In this document: piece after piece, positions 13,950 through 14,486 of the stretch | Numbering within the stretch: the first letter of the stretch is position 1 | How the letters are laid out: each line of letters opens with the position of its first letter | Assembly (NCBI GenBank): GCA_050114795.1 | Contig: JASFRS010000054.1 | Location: 1 to 14,486, forward strand | Length of the DNA stretch: 14,486 nt | Direction: 5' to 3' | From: JASFRS01 sp050114795 | Lineage (GTDB): Bacteria > Pseudomonadota > Alphaproteobacteria > Sphingomonadales > CAKZYD01 | The notes under the pieces: generated by a model | Seen by the model: only the letters and a program-made list of their open reading frames with translations | Database searches by the model: none | Told to the model about the DNA's origin: nothing | Program-made: the position numbers and the translations under genes

Positions 13950-14486
13950 ATGCGCCGTTATTTGAAAATTCTATTCCTTTGGTTTTTCGGGCTTGCAGCC
14001 CTTTGGACAGTTTTTACATATAGCGTCAACCCATATGATTATTGGGATGTTCCCCGCGTTGAAAATTTTAACGCAATAAAACCCAAGTTAAGCCGCCAGC
14101 AGGCTATAGCAAAGCCTAAGCAATGGGCGCGTTTGCAGCCCGAAATCGTAATTTTGGGAAATTCCAGAGTGCAGGTGGGTTTCAATCCCAATTCATCTGT
14201 CTGGCAGGGGCAGAGGGTTTATAACGCGGGCTTTCCGGGATTAGACCTAATGGGGCAATTGCGCGCCCTTGAGCGTGTATCTGATATCAGTTCTCTGCGG
14301 CGGATATATGTCGGCGTGGATTTTCTCGATTTTCGCATTTCCGAGAATGACTGGGGTAAAACTTCTGTCCCGATGGGGGCAGATGGGCTGTTCCAATCCG
14401 CCCGGCATTATGCAGAGCTCCTTTGGTCGAGTAGCGCATTCGCAGATAGTTTGATGACAGTTTTTGCGCAATTTCAAAGCGGTACT
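13950..14486 (+). CDS. Membrane-anchored SGNH-like protein, N-terminal 179 residues (cut by window edge)
   Basis: The frame opens with ATG at 13950 (GAGGGAAAAGA just ahead, overlapping nothing) and runs open through base 14486. The protein starts with MRRYLK and a hydrophobic segment (about 7-25) that should anchor it with the rest in the periplasm. NPYDYWDVP follows, a motif shared by proteins encoded beside MBOAT genes. IVILGNSRVQVGFNP (66-80) has a GNSR block like the nucleophile loop of SGNH hydrolases, with Ser72 as candidate nucleophile, and VYNAGFPGLDL (90-100) resembles the second block. The catalytic Asp-x-x-His block would lie past the window edge, so enzymatic activity cannot be judged. 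It is in one operon with the MBOAT gene (nine bases apart) and probably works on the same acyl transfer, like AlgJ/AlgX. I do not recognise an exact family name. Confidence 0.85.
   Translation, partial: MRRYLKILFLWFFGLAALWTVFTYSVNPYDYWDVPRVENFNAIKPKLSRQQAIAKPKQWARLQPEIVILGNSRVQVGFNPNSSVWQGQRVYNAGFPGLDLMGQLRALERVSDISSLRRIYVGVDFLDFRISENDWGKTSVPMGADGLFQSARHYAELLWSSSAFADSLMTVFAQFQSGT

Noticed and set aside
1..14486. CRISPR array, insertion sequence, prophage, toxin-antitoxin or attachment site.
   Set aside because: No spaced direct repeats, transposase, integrase or phage genes were seen. The tRNA has no duplicated 3' end nearby within the window, so no sign of integration.

Overview
The window reads as chromosomal core DNA of an alphaproteobacterium of middling GC content (about half G+C by eye). 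The grounds are the gene order carB-carA / yqeY-dnaG-rpoD, an RpoD with a long acidic non-conserved region, a tRNA with CCA encoded in the gene, and alphaproteobacterial-looking proteins throughout. I cannot fix the genus. There is no insertion sequence, prophage, CRISPR array or other sign of a mobile island, and no gene-free stretch over 300 bases.

Layout. 1-1949 (minus): carA and the 5' part of carB (cut by the window edge), joined by an 8-base overlap; they make carbamoyl phosphate for pyrimidines and arginine. A 27-base imperfect palindrome lies inside the likely carA promoter. 2163-6710 (plus): yqeY, dnaG and rpoD, a macromolecular-synthesis cluster ending in a strong two-way terminator at 6716-6746. 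6746-7237 (minus): a small secreted TPR protein whose promoter carries two CAATATT-type palindromes. 7388-8125 (plus): an unrecognised acidic secreted protein behind a consensus-like promoter. 8185-9129 (plus): a CzcD/ZitB-type zinc exporter with a His-rich N-terminus.

9207-10253 (plus): a CAU-anticodon tRNA (probably the lysidine-type tRNA-Ile2), then free methionine-(R)-sulfoxide reductase and a GNAT acetyltransferase of the diamine/thialysine type; the two proteins overlap by 8 bases. 10228-12280 (minus): a tight three-gene operon read as CDF transporter, GST, periplasmic rhodanese, with ATGA overlaps at both joints. 12408-14486 (plus): an AlgI-like MBOAT O-acyltransferase and the start of a membrane-anchored SGNH-like protein (cut by the window edge), a pair typical of acylation of an exported polysaccharide.

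Most of the window is housekeeping. The parts worth a second look are the promoter palindromes, the CDF-GST-rhodanese operon, the unknown secreted protein at 7388-8125 and the MBOAT/SGNH pair. I found no clear case for a wholly new defence or mobile system. Regulatory calls rest on sequence pattern alone.
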